Shown here in pieces: positions 1 to 12,689 of a stretch of DNA of 64,000 bases (positions are counted from its first letter, which is position 1; each line of letters opens with the position of its first letter). The stretch spans positions 10,168,001-10,232,000 of the forward strand of contig OZ199838.1 in NCBI GenBank assembly GCA_964304625.1, written 5' to 3'. A model generated the notes under the pieces. That model saw only the letters and a program-made list of their open reading frames with translations. It was not told where the DNA came from and searched no databases. This stretch comes from Kudoa neothunni. Taxonomy: Eukaryota; Cnidaria. A program made the position numbers and the translations under genes.

Positions 1-447
1 GGTTGAAGTGTTGTTATATTTATTATTTTTGGATTGTTATGACAACCAACTTGTTGGGAATATTTAGTGATGACAGCAACGTTCAAGTAATTTTTTAAAA
101 TGACATTATTTTTTTTATAAATCATAATAATATAGTATGGAATAATTTTAATGAAGCATGTCGATAAAATAAATGCGGCAAGTTATAAAATTGAGACGAT
201 CAACAACCAACCACAATCAAAATCGACCAAACTAATAGTCACTGAACTCGAATGCCTTCGTAAATACAAATACTTTGGAACTTGAAATAATTTTTAATGA
301 TATAATTTAAATATTTTATTCTGAAAACATATTTCATATCTGCGTGATAACTTTGCTTGAGTTATCGGTTGTTTTAAATATGAATGAATGTTGTTTAAAT
401 TTTAAAAACTTAAATCATTACCTGAAAAAGTAACTTTATAAACTTAG

Positions 448-2133
448 ATATCGACAGTAACAAGTGTGCACAAGATATAAAGAAATCAACAAAAATTACT
501 CAAATCCCCGACGATAAAATACTTCTAAAAGTTTTTTACGCCAAAGATCTACAAAAAGTGTAAACAAAAAATTTGTTCTTACTTTAGAAATTAAATGAAA
601 ATCTCTTTTATCAGGTCGGACGAAGCGAAAATTGATCAGATGATCAAGCAAGACAATGAAGCACTCCAAAAATATTTTACTGTTAAAGGAATGATACCGG
701 TCGAACTGTACAATGCAAGAACAGACGACATCCTAACCTTTGGTTCCTCTAATATTGATTTCGAAAATAAAGTATAATTTGTAGTTTACTAGTATAATTG
801 CCTTTAGAAAATAAAACCAGAACTAACTTTAATATTCAGAGAAGATGCCTTGTTTTTAGGATTCATGACTATGAACCCTCAAAACTTTGCAGAATCACTT
901 AAATACAATGTGAAATATGACGAACAGGGATATTCTATCGTTGCCAACGATTTTATGTGTTCATCTCCTGTGGAAATCAATTATCTTACCTTCAAGCAAC
1001 TTATTCAAGTATCTAATTATGCCAAAAATGTTTATAAATATTTTTTGTTTTCACCAATCAATTAAACAGGATTCCGCTACGAAGGAAGATATTCTTCATC
1101 CTTGTATATCAACAAACCAATTTATTTTGCTTGATACAGCGAATATCAACAGCAAATGCGTAACAGACTTTACTGTTAGAAATAAGGTGAAATTTGTGGG
1201 GGCATTTGATGAAGCAAAGTGCAAAGTGTTAATCGAAAAAGCAATAGCTCAAAAAGATCTTGATTTGAATCCAATAAAGAAAGGAAATTTCGCAGGATTA
1301 AATATTCCATTGCCGATAGATTCAAATATAAAGTTAAAGGTGAGCTTGTAATATTAATTTTTGTCTAATATAATTTGTTACCGTTAAAGTTATACATCTC
1401 ATGGATCAAACAAAGTGATATTAAGGGTGATATCAAGACGGCGTTACAAAATATCCAGGACACTATGTGTGCTGCAGTCGGAACATCAACCGAGGTACGT
1501 TTACTGATTTTACTTAATATTTGTCAGTTGAATATTTTATAGGTGCCGTCATCCAATATTAAATGCCTCCAAACTGTTTACTTGAGATACGTGATGGAAA
1601 ATATTTTGGGTTACAATGAAAATACTTTGATCATAGATAACCAGTAAATTTATTTCAAATATATCGTAATAATAAGCATATTTTAAGGGTTCGCCCCGAC
1701 AAATCTGATAAGAAATTGGTGTTTAATGACCCAAGAATTGGCTTTTATTTCGAAGACGATCCGATTCCCCCACCATCGACGTATATTTATCTAGCTTAAT
1801 AACTCCAATTAAACTAATTAATCGATCTCTAGTAGTACCACATCAACCGAGGGTTCAACCACTCATGAAACATCAACCGAGGGATCAACTACTCATGAAA
1901 CATCAACTGATGAATCCGCATCCACCACTAGTTCCGACATTCCGTCTACTACTCCTGCAACAGAGGGAATGTCCAGTGGTAAAAAAGCTGGAATTGCATT
2001 AGCAATAGGAATCAGTGTTATTTTTGTCGCCGGTATTGGAATCTTCGTCTACTTAAAGACAAAAAAAATTTCAAGAACAAATAACATTTCCAAAAAGCAT
2101 CAAACCCAAGAAAAAATTAAAAGGTCTTGCTAA
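448..2133 (+). CDS. Type I membrane protein with Thr/Ser-rich stalk, unknown family (5' end missing)
   Basis: Eight exons join in phase: 448-559, 615-771, 808-1008, 1070-1339, 1390-1494, 1543-1643, 1688-1780, 1833-2133 (TAA). Introns are 36 to 61 bp. The product (about 445 residues seen) has a long, mostly polar ectodomain with several cysteines. A low-complexity stalk follows, with the unit TSTEGSTTHE in near-tandem copies and further Ser/Thr/Pro. One hydrophobic span (AGIALAIGISVIFVAGIGIF) and a short basic tail (KTKK...KKHQ...KRSC) end the protein. This is the layout of a cell-surface protein held away from the membrane by an O-glycosylated stalk. I do not recognise the ectodomain. The first exon shown needs one extra base from an upstream exon, so a signal-peptide exon is probably upstream and I could not place it. 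Splice phases agree throughout, so the gene looks live; function is unknown. Confidence 0.7.
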
Positions 2134-3633
2134 TGCCTGAATTATTATATTTGAAATTGGATTTTCGTTTACTTATGATGCTGATAAATATCCATTACAT
2201 GTCGTTGTTTTTCGCTCAATAGATTGAAAATTAAAGTACAGTTACACTTCAATTATTCAGAAATCGCACCTCCAATGTAACTATTCAACAATAATTCCAA
2301 GTAAAAGTTAATGAGCAACCATAAAATTTACACAATGAAACATAAATAATAATGATGCATTGAATTCAAACATATTTATATAGGCCATTTATTCATAGTT
2401 TTTCAGGTTAAAAATATAATTAGACATTAAAGCATAAAGTCTTCTTGCATCTCAACGATTTTTTTTATACATATTAGATAGACATTAAAATTTGTTTGGG
2501 AATAATAATTCCTGGTTATGCATCCACAAAAACAATATTGTTCTAAAACAGAAGTGGGAAACAAAATGCCAACCAACGGGAGGTTCAATGATAAAGTAAA
2601 ATTGTTAATTTTTGTTGCATAGTACTTGTATAATTTCCCCCACTTTTATAATCGATCACTTTAGCATCTAAAGTAGCTTAATAGAAAATTAAACGGAATA
2701 AATTAAATACTATCTAAACGGGCGTTAGAATGATCACATTATGTTTAAAAATTCAATAAACTCAAACGATTGCCAATGCATCGGTTGGTGATATTTATTA
2801 ATTCATTATAAAGGAAGAAGTTAATGAATTCACAGAAGTTAGGGAGAACGTAACATTATCACCCGTAACCGCATGCTGCACCGATTCTAAGGCGGAGGGA
2901 AAAATTATATAAAACTAACCATTTCCTCATGAAAAATGTTGAACTTTCGTTAGATTTTTCTTGCAATGCAGCTAAAAATTATGAATCTAAATATCAAATT
3001 AAAAATTTACTAAACCAATTTTCAATTTTACAAGTGAAAATGTCATTGCAGCTAAAGAATTTATGTATAACAGCCTTTCAACCCCCATTTTAAAACCTAG
3101 CGAAAAGGCATGTAATAGAAGGATTTGTTTTTCATTGGGATTTCTCGATGATTCAAAAAAAGTTATCAAATAAAACAATGAAGTTACATTGTGAAATTAA
3201 ATAATTAGTCATCGAAATAATAATTCATCGAAAGAATTATTCATTACGTGACTTCCATAGCGCCGATGAGACGTGCTTTTTATCATCTTAATCCCAACAG
3301 AACATTATTAAAATTGGACGGTTAAAATTAAAATATTCAATTTCAATCGTAATTTTCGCAAATGCATCGCTAACGCATAAATTGAGACCATTAATAATTG
3401 AGAGGCCTATTAAGCTATCATTGTTCGAAAATTGTTGTCCAATATATTACGGCACTTATCATTTGAACAAAAAGGCTAAAATTAAGCCATTAATATTTAA
3501 ACATTCATTGACATTTTTAATTCGACAATTAAGGCAGAAAATTTAAAATACCCTTCTTTCAATTATCAACACGATCGGCCGCGCTAGTAATGTTAATATT
3601 CAAAGGTCGAGATTCTATAAATCTCTTCTAATA
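2134..3633. other. Intergenic, no gene seen
   Basis: AT-rich sequence downstream of the stalked surface protein. I see no exon chain and no recognisable repeat end in it. Confidence 0.5.
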
Positions 3634-3952
3634 CAGTATTTCTCGATCAAGTTGCAAGCCACTCGCGCATCACGGTATCATGACGGGTGAACAATCACAA
3701 ACTTCAGAGAGGGAAATGAATAGTTTAACTCAAGTGAAAAAATCACTCTATGGTTAGCGCAGAGACTAGGGGGCTGATTGTGATAAGCCATAAAGTATGT
3801 CTACTTAAACAAACTTGACTTTATAATTATTAACCCTTTGAGACCTGAAAATCAAGGAGTGAGAAAATTTCACGTTGTTTTAACATATTTGTAACTTAAC
3901 TGAGTACAAGGAAAAAATGAGCGAGTGGCTTGCAACTTGATCGAGAATACTG
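3634..3952. mobile_element. TA-flanked MITE with long terminal inverted repeats
   Basis: The left end starts CAGTATTTCTCGATCAAG and continues GTTGCAAGCCACTCGC. The right end is its reverse complement with a single-base indel (GCGAGTGGCTTGCAACTTG, then ATCGAGAATACTG). Both sides are flanked by TA, the target duplication of Tc1/mariner/pogo elements. The 319-bp body has no transposase frame, so this is a non-autonomous copy. Near-identical arms of about 33 bp suggest it is fairly young. Confidence 0.85.
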
Positions 3953-5089
3953 TATAAATTCACATATAAAACTCATTGACGCTATTATCAAGATGCAGCC
4001 GGATAGGTAAATTTTTACAGTCAAACAAAACACTAGTGAGTTTATCAAGCAAGTCGATATTCCGGAAATTCCAAATGAAGGGGATTCTGAATCATCCGAA
4101 GGCAGAAGAAGAAATATCAGACATTTAGGATCAAAGGTCTTTAAATTCTGTTTCAATCTATATTGAATACATCGAACAATTAAGTAATGCTAGTCTTAAT
4201 GAAGAGATAAATTCAAGTGATGAGCTAATAACCTCGGTTAAAAGTCGTCTTAAAAGAAGTATTTAATACAACCAGCCAATTAAGATTATAATAATGTTGA
4301 ATTCCAATCTTTAAAATTGCAGATTACTCTTATATAAATCTACAATTCTCTTATTGTCAGTATTATCTACAGTTTCCTCTCCAAATCTCTAAACTTTTAA
4401 TTCACGCATATGCCTATAGAGTGCAACAAGTGTCATAAGTAATCGGCACTTTTTCCCACTAAACTAAATTTGAATTTTCTAATTCTTACTTATAATAAAG
4501 AAAATACTTTTAACTATCAAATAATAAAAAAATATCATTTACTCAAAAAAAATAAGTCAAAAACATGCTTCGTTCGCAATCGCGTAAATAATAAAATCAA
4601 ACTATCTAAAAAATATAAAATGAGTAAATATTATGATTCGGACCACGAGTTAAGAAATTTAAAAAATGACTATGGATAAGTATGACCTGAAAAGAATGTC
4701 ATCATTGAATGGGGTTATAATATGAGATGTCATTTTAAAATCAGGAGGTTTATGACTTTTGAACAATTCCGAGAAAACTTTAAACAAGGCCTCAATCGTG
4801 AATGGTGGCATTATTAACACTGATAATACCACTGCAATGGGGAGAAGATTCGCTCCAAAGGAAGGCAACAATAATAGAGATCATTTTAATTCTGAAAGAC
4901 TTAAAGGGTATAATGACCAGGTTAAATTAAAATATGTTACGTTTCATTCTAAAATTATTCAGCCAATCTAAAAACAGATGCAATAATGTCAAAATTCCTT
5001 TTAATCCATTTAAGTGTGCATAAAGTAATGATTAACATTGAATAAAAATTTCCGAAAAACATAAGTGCGCTTGAGCATCGGGCTCATAC
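3953..5089. other. Intergenic with decayed short frames
   Basis: A frame near 4050-4110 reads an acidic run (EIPNEGDSESSEG) like the N-terminus of piggyBac transposases, but no flanking domain supports it. Frames at 4621-4679 and 4759-4971 are short, broken and unlike any family I know. No splice chain could be built. Confidence 0.3.
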
Positions 5090-6179
5090 CAGCGTTGCCA
5101 ACCCAAATCATAATTTTTTGTTAAAACGGAAGCAATATTTAATGATGTGCATAAATATTACGTTAATTTATAATTAGCTCAGAAACTTCGAATTTGTAAC
5201 ATCATTTGGTCGATGTGTTGAAAAATTTCCTCATAAGAACAGGGTTATCTAATGTAGAGCACAGCATTCTATTTCGTCTGATGTTTTCGATAATTCCAGA
5301 AAAGAAAATGCTCTTACCGGAGAAACATTAATCAGAGCTTCAGGAAGTAAAGATTTGCTGTATTTTCCGATAGAATTAAAATTTATTTGTCGATAAACAA
5401 TGGTCAACAATGCGATTGTTAATAATTTAATCAAACAAACTTTGTTTTTGAGCCTATTCAATTCCTTTAATTTCAAACAATTGTATTACAGTCTTTCGTT
5501 GAATGTTTGAATAACACATAAAAACTATACCTAACTGAGGTTTATTTTTATGTGCGCCCATTTATTCATTAAAATTAAGAAAAATTAGTCAAGTAGATAA
5601 TATTTAGTTAAATTTTAATTTGTTTAGGTAATAACTAAAATTAGAATCTTTTGAAAATTGATAACAAACACTCGTAATGATAACTTAGCATTGGGCATCA
5701 TCAGCATCAGGTACTTTTTTTTAATTCAAACACAAATTTCTCTTCGTAATAATTCCAAAATGATTCATGGTCACGATAAAACTGTCTTATCGCTAATAAC
5801 GATAAAAAATCCAAAATGGTTGTTTTAACAGGAGCGTAGCATTTAAAAATGTGTTCATTTTGATAGATTTTTGGCATGTTTTTTTAAGCTCAATTTTTGT
5901 GTTACGTGAGCTTTAAGACTTATTAAAATTTCTAATTGTATCTTGCTTTCGGTGAACTTCTATTGCAAACATTTTAATTTGAAATAAAGCATTGTTCAAA
6001 GTATAAAATTATCTACTGGATGATTTCTCGTAATGAAATCAGCAACAACTGAATTCCATTTTTTGTGAATTTGCAACAACCTTCAGCCTTTGAAACATTG
6101 TTTTGCGATTATTCAGTCTTTCGAAGAACAAGAGCAAAAATCGGGCATGGAAAAAAATTAGGTACGGCTGGCAACGCTG
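5090..6179. mobile_element. hAT-type element, non-autonomous or decayed
   Basis: The left end is CAGCGTTGCCAACCC and the right end reads GGCTGGCAACGCTG, an imperfect inverted repeat of about 14 bp. The 8 bases before the left end (gctcatac, 5082-5089) match those after the right end (gctcgtac, 6180-6187) at 7 of 8 positions. An 8-bp duplication with CAG...CTG ends is the hAT signature. The 1090-bp interior holds no recognisable transposase. The mismatch in the duplication suggests an old insertion. Confidence 0.75.
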
Positions 6180-6544
6180 GCTCGTACGTATTGCAGCGAT
6201 TCTACTTAATGAGACTTCATTCCTTGACTCATCGCGTACGAGCCCTGTTGGGCGGTATACTGAATTATAGATTGCAGAAATTAAATTAACATAAATAGTA
6301 AAAAAACTGTTACAAAATAAGTAAATAAACTTTTATGAAGAAAAAAATCGTCACGCACACAACACGAGCAAATGTTGTGTTCGATTAACCGGAAAGAAAA
6401 TCGCTGATCCCAAGTTTTCTAGTTAATCGAGGCACTATTATACACGGAAACCACTATAGAAATAACAGAAGAAATTTATTTTTACATCAATAACAACTTT
6501 AGAATATAGAGTATGCTAATTAGGGGTTAATTAAAACGGAACAA

Positions 6545-9500
6545 CTACACACATGAACTAATATAATCATTGTATGATTGGATGTAGTCAGTGTGTTCGA
6601 TGAGAATACTATAAAAGTTGACAATTCTGGACACGTAATGTTTTCTTTTTTCCTACATACATAAGAGTTATAAAAACCCCAACATACACATAAAGCAATA
6701 ACCATATGGAACTTTTTGGATCTTTCGCGTTCAGCTTTATCAAATTCAACGGAGAATTTTTTAACATTTTTATCAATGTGCTATGTCAATAGTTAAACAG
6801 AATATTAAATTTGTACAAAATAATGCATTACCTTGATTTCACTCTCCGATAGCATGCATGGTGGACGTGGTCTCCATAGGAAATCGGAAATATTTGCAAC
6901 TGTTTGAGAGCGAACGAAATTTCCAACCATTGTCCAAATAGTATAACCAGAGTCTCTCTACAAATCAAAAGTAAGAAACACATGTACCAATCACCAAGTC
7001 CATACAAATGAGCAAGAAGTAGCACAAGTCACAAGATAACGACCAGATGAATCCCAAGAAATCTTGTTCACATTTCTGAATTGATTGATGTTCAGTTGGG
7101 TACCGGTGTGAGAATCGAAAATGCGCATTTCTTTATATTCCCTAGAGCTAATTGAATGTTACTAAAGTAATTTAAAACCGCATTCGATACGTACGCATTG
7201 ATAGAATGCAAGACAACCAATCTTCCATTTGGTGACCACAATGCATCCATGCGGGGTTGCAACGTATGTGTGACTAGCCTCGATATATTAAAGGAAACAT
7301 GAAACAAATTATACGAATGAGTTTAATTTGATTATCGACAATTTGATAAAAGCTATATTTATCATTGAGGCACACGATGAAGACATCTCCGTTTGGTTCC
7401 CAAGAGAATGATGACACAAGACCTAGAGTACATAAATTAAAAATGAGAATAATTCAAATGAGTTTTAAATATGTAATTAACTATTGGAGAGTAAATAATT
7501 CCACAAAACTTGTATAAGAATACTTATATCAATGAAAAATTTAAGGTTATAGCTAACCTTTTATGCTGCCTATGTATTAAATTCGAATAAACACCATTAT
7601 CGATAAAATCAACGCTATATTTTTTTAATTTGAGCGAAATCTCATTCAATTCAATAATTTATTATACCTTTTTTAAATATTTACAAAAATTACGCTTTTA
7701 ACCCTTTTTAAATAATCATGGGCTCAAAGAGCCCATCCGCTCATTAAATTGGCGTTTTATCCTCGAATAAGTCATCGTTTTAACCCCGAATTTTATGTAA
7801 GTCCATTATATTATGTTTTCTAATGATTCATACTACTATGGAAGAATTTTTTCCTCCCGATTTTAAGTCGCGCTTCAACTATAGTGGATTATTGTTATAT
7901 GCTTTAATACTAAATCTTGTGTTCAACTAATCTATTGAGTGTGACTTATCGTTACAATGGGAGATTTTATTGGTCTTAGTGATTTTTATTCGTCCGACAC
8001 TGAAAGTATTGCATCTAATGAATGGAATGAAATTCTTGACAATTTTTATAAATCCAATGAAGATTTCTATTTTAATTCAATCGTTACGTATGCTTCTATT
8101 TTTAGATCGTTTACCGTTCACATATAAAAATCTGATATCTGTATTGATTTAAAATTACAAAATTTCATTAAACATAAAAAACTTTTTTCAAATAGTTACC
8201 GATTTTAAATAAAATTACAATTAGGTATATATAAAAAGCAATTAACATACGAAATTGATTAGACGTTGGAATAGGATTAGAAAATCGTATTTTGGTTTTT
8301 TGGTTTTTATTCTAGTTGAACTTTATCCAGTCTTATTTTAAATAATTTTCGAGTAAAATAATAGTTTAAAAATCTGCTAGAATTCTATTTATATTCACGT
8401 TCATACCTAATATGGTACCTCATACTGAATTTGAATTTTTTACAATTGGTGACGATTTTATTAGATCGGATTCTAAAAAATGCTCATTTCGGTTTAAAAT
8501 AAATTAGCCTCAATCAATGTGTTAAATATGCTATTCAATGATACGACGTTAATGTGCCAATAAAGTCTGAAGATATTTAACCGATTACTCGTCGAGCCCT
8601 AAAATGATTAAACTAATCTAACTGGACTTTTGGAGTCCAGTTCAACCTTTACGTAACTCTCCGATGATCGTTTACAAAGGGTTAACATCGTTTTAACATA
8701 TTTAAGAAAATCTTTTAGCTGGTAAATAAATATTGTCGCCGACATTATTCCCAGATGACAGCGCGTATAAGTTTCAAGATTTTATGAGGAACCACTTTTT
8801 TGGTGGAACAAAGTGTAGCAATTCATAAAATTTTTGGATTCCACAAATCATTTTGATTGTTCATGAGTTAAATTAACGATTAATTAGTTCGAGAATTTTA
8901 ATATGTTTAGATTCTCGATCTTTTAATTGGCTCTACTTGCAAATTTGAAACGAAAACAAAATGGATTAGCTCAGAGTAGGACCATAGCGCATATCAAAAA
9001 ATTAAAATGTTTTTTTTTCGCGAATATGCGCCATATAATATTGAGATTTTATGGTACCAATCATTAATTTTTTTATGAATTTAAATACTTGGAAGCTCTA
9101 ACGAAAGCACGGGAAGGTCTTTCTCTCGAAGGAATACAATATCCATATTGAAGAATGATTTCTATAGGAGAAAATCAAATAATAAAACCATTTAAATTGT
9201 TGAATAGAAACCTTTCTAATAACTCTTTCGTGAGTAATACACAAATACTTGGATTTATCTTGGAAATAGAACTCCAACTATATTACAGATATAACTGAGG
9301 TGGAGAACAATGAAAGATATACCGACGTAGGATTAACCACTTGTTTCAATTTGTGTGTTGAGTCATTTTCAATGTTGTATAACATAGCGATACCGTTTTG
9401 GTTGTCACTAGTTGTGGTCCAGTAACCGACACAACTCGAACAGGGGGAAACTTTAATAGACCTTTATAAAAACAAATAATTCAACAAGCGCAAACAAAAG

Positions 9501-10972
9501 CATCAAACTTTAAGTTGGGTATATTTAAAGGATTTTTGGGGTGTGCTTTAAAGTCCTATTCCGCGTATGCTAGTTAACTTATGTCGATTTATAAAAACCA
9601 GTTACATCAGCGGCACACAATATTTTGTAGGAGTTTGATTTGCCTGCTATCAAATATTTTGAATCTGATGTCCAACTAATGATAAATCAATTTAGGATGC
9701 GAATTAACATCAAATGACAATTACTAAAGATCGAGTTGAAGAGTGGTGGGGGAGAAGGTAACTGGTCCTCGCCATAGCACCGTACCACAAGCAGTATCCA
9801 CAATAATGACATTCTAAGCATTAACGTTCAAACCATACACTTATTGTAAAAATTACATCACGCACAAGCTTATCAACACACAAAACAAGAAACCTAAAAC
9901 AAAGTAGCAAGGTAGAAAAATCATAAAATTATCGAGGGAATAAATAATACTTTTCATTTGGAGAGAACACAATATGTGAAACGTCGATTATCTTGATTGC
10001 ACAAGTGAGCTGAAATTTGCCACCAGTGGTGGTCACACCGATACAAACTCCTCCGTCACTTGTCAACGCTACAAATGTACCATGTGGAGACCAGTAAACT
10101 CTTTTTGCAGGAACATTGAGCTATCAAACATGAAATCACTTTCCAATGACAAAAATTACATCGATTTCTATGGGTTGGAATTCGTCATAATAGGTTTCAA
10201 CTCTGTTCATCACAATCTTTTCAACTTTTTTATTCACAGAAGGAACGACGCAAAAGTGTTCACTCGCTGCATTGTTCACAAGCCAGCTGTTGTAATCAAC
10301 CTGTGTAATTGATTTGTTGAAACAAATGATCAAAAAATAAGTCATACAGGTGACATTTGCGGTTTTTCGGCTGAATGAAACTCAAACTGTTCCGACATGT
10401 TCTGCGTTAGAGTGTACTCTTTGTAGGTGAATAATTTCAAACGGTGAGTTTTGTCAAGTCTAAAATCATTGAATTTCTCCTTGTAAAAAGGCATATCTTC
10501 CGCTTTGGCTAATTGCACGAACATAATTCTATTGAAGGAATCAAATTAATGTACAGTTTACAACACAAATACCCCTTGCTGAGCGAACTTTCTGAATCCA
10601 TTGGTGAAAATATGGACAATGGCTTGTTGTATGGAACTTGGTCGAATGCTTTCTTAAAAAGAAAACTTTCCAGTTTTTGTAGACGTGATTCTTCAACTTT
10701 TGGCAGATTGATCAAGATTAGAAAACACTCAGGATTCAAATAATTCCTTGTTCTGGCTACGGTGAATAGAATGAGCAAATAAATATATCGTTTCGAATGA
10801 TGGGTATAGTTGTCTTAAGTAAAAGATAAATACATCGAGGATCATTTGGATAATTGATATCGTCAAAGTCCTCATCCGTTAATAACGACAAGAGTTTCTC
10901 TCTATCCAGCTTGTCGTTCTCAACACAAGCATTAATTGTGCCAGTAAGTTTAGTTTTAACCGCAGCCTCCAT
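6545..10972 (-). CDS. EIF3B: Eukaryotic translation initiation factor 3 subunit b
   Basis: Minus-strand exons: 10972-10834, 10756-10567, 10528-10348, 10300-10160, 10120-9951, 9893-9857 (37-nt micro-exon), 9813-9725, 9675 to about 9606 (3' edge unsure), 9461-9323, 9277-9212, 9161-9089, 7422-7315, 7273-7195, 7141-7006, 6957-6832, 6780-6688, 6652-6545 (TAG). Phases agree at every junction except the unsure one. The order matches eIF3b: acidic N-terminus, an RRM (SKGYLIMFVQLAKAED resembles the RNP region), then beta-propeller blades with landmarks such as RVYWSPHGTFVAL, FSWEPNGD, ALWSPNGRLVVL, SWDSSGRYLVT and DFLWRPRPP. A C-terminal helix that binds other eIF3 subunits closes the protein. eIF3b is the scaffold of eIF3 on the 40S ribosome. 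At about 645 residues it is shorter than human or yeast eIF3b, mainly at the two termini. One intron of 1666 bp holds a piggyBac-like insertion; most others are about 26-60 bp, and two more exceed 100 bp. Confidence 0.92.
7702..8681. mobile_element. piggyBac-like element inside an eIF3b intron
   Basis: TTAA flanks both ends (7698-7701, 8682-8685), the piggyBac target site. The ends are CCCTTTTTAAATAATCATGG and, inverted, CCCTTTGTAAACGATCATCG. Subterminal palindromes follow inside (GGGCTCAAAGAGCCC near 7731, TGGACTTTTGGAGTCCA near 8624). A short plus frame from 7957 starts MGDFIGLSDFYSSD and is acidic, like a piggyBac N-terminus, then stops. The 980-bp copy lacks the catalytic domain and is non-autonomous. 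Confidence 0.75.
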
Positions 10973-12689
10973 CAAGATTTAACGTGCCACGATCTCGAAC
11001 GAACAGGCGTTTCCATTACCGAGGTCTACCTGTTGAGCTTCCTATTGCAAAACGATCTTATTAGAGATAAATAAATATACTCTTTGTAGTGAATGTGGAT
11101 CTAATTAATTATTCTCGAACGAAAAATGATGGTTCCTTGTCACTTGATTATGGGTCACATCGCTCCTGAACTTTAGGCGCTACTTTATTTATGCGGACAC
11201 ATCGTTTATTTATCATTAAACTTTGGTATATCAGAAAATGGGCTTTTGAAAGATTTTGAAAGAAATTCTATAAGGTGCGAACATTATTCTGTTTGAAGTT
11301 ATTTAGTCGTTTCCGATGCGCTCTGAATTGTAAAGTATTTTTTTAGAATTGATTTTTATTCAAACATAATGTATGCATACTGTTGAAAGATATATTTTTA
11401 ACCTTCTAAGTAGCTGAAAAATTTAAAACCTCCAAATAAAAATAGGGAAGAAATCTACCTCACAGTTTTATTTGATGCAATTGCCTCAAATAAAAGTCAG
11501 CATTGACTGACAAAATATGAGACAAATTAATAGAGTAAAATTTGAATAAATGGGAAGTTTTTATAGTTATTTTCTATGTGTATATGCGCGCGCAATTGTG
11601 TTATGTTTCTTTGGGGTGTGATTGTATATAGGCAGTGGTTATTGCAACGGGAGGAAATAACTCGAAAACTAACATGTCTATAAAAATTTTAATTTCGTTT
11701 TTATAATAAATGATTTTTTCTCCAAATAATTTCAAATTTTGGGGGAAATATAATGTGGTGGAATTTTCAAGGTTGTTATTGAAAATTAAGTAACTTCATA
11801 AGGTCATTTTGATTTGATAGATCGTAGGAATACTAAAAAAAGCTTTCTAAGACAATAAAATTTTATGTAAATCGTAAGCTTTCTATAATATGAATCACCA
11901 CGCCCAGGATTCCGCGCTATTACGTAAGATTTAGTTAACTAGTAGTACTGGTTATTTCGTTGGCTAACATCCCTCTGATTCGATACATGCAATTATGGAG
12001 AATTATTAACATATTAATTAAAGATTTTTTTTCTCAAAATTTATAATATGAATAATGTGTATTAATGTATAACTCATTGTATTTAAAGCTATGTCTCAAT
12101 CTATGAAATAAACACAAATCTATGATTTCGGGTTAGATTTATTTATACTATATATAGGACTTTAAAAATAGATTATCTGTTAAACATATGGTAGTTTTTA
12201 AGGAATAGTGTGTCATTTCCTTGATTCTATGTTACGTCGCAATAATTTGAGGGTGTTGGGTAATAATTCTTTATATAAAAACAAAAATTTGATTATTATA
12301 ATAAAATCAAGATCCTTTTAAGATAAATATAAATGGCGAGCATGTAACAATTTCTTGATAAAGATTAAAATATTTAATTGAATTTACGATATATACTTTA
12401 GGAGAATTTTAATTATCCCCCTAAATTTTTGGGCATGTCTTCAAACAGAAAATAGCTTATATAGCAATGTGTGGCCAACAATAACTCAAATAATAGTGCG
12501 CGCAGTTTTTCCTGGTTCGTTTATCTAATTGTTATTGGCGTCATGGAATTTTATCTAGGAATGAAGTTTTAATCGTAAGAGCAATTACAAACTCATATCA
12601 GCTGTTATAAACGTTCTGCATTTTGCAAACTGAAAAATAAGAGAATCTAGGACATTAAAAATGTAAAAAATAAAATCAAAAAGGTATTT
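10973..12689. other. eIF3b upstream region and gene-free DNA
   Basis: The first 200 bases are the eIF3b 5' flank. The rest is AT-rich and I see no exon or clear repeat end. Confidence 0.4.

Noticed and set aside
3832-3848. TTAACCCTTTGAGACC as a piggyBac end
   Set aside because: It lies inside the TA-flanked MITE and has no inverted partner, so the match is probably chance.
4470-4971. Two plus frames as a possible gene
   Set aside because: They are broken and AT-driven, with no in-phase join and no family resemblance.
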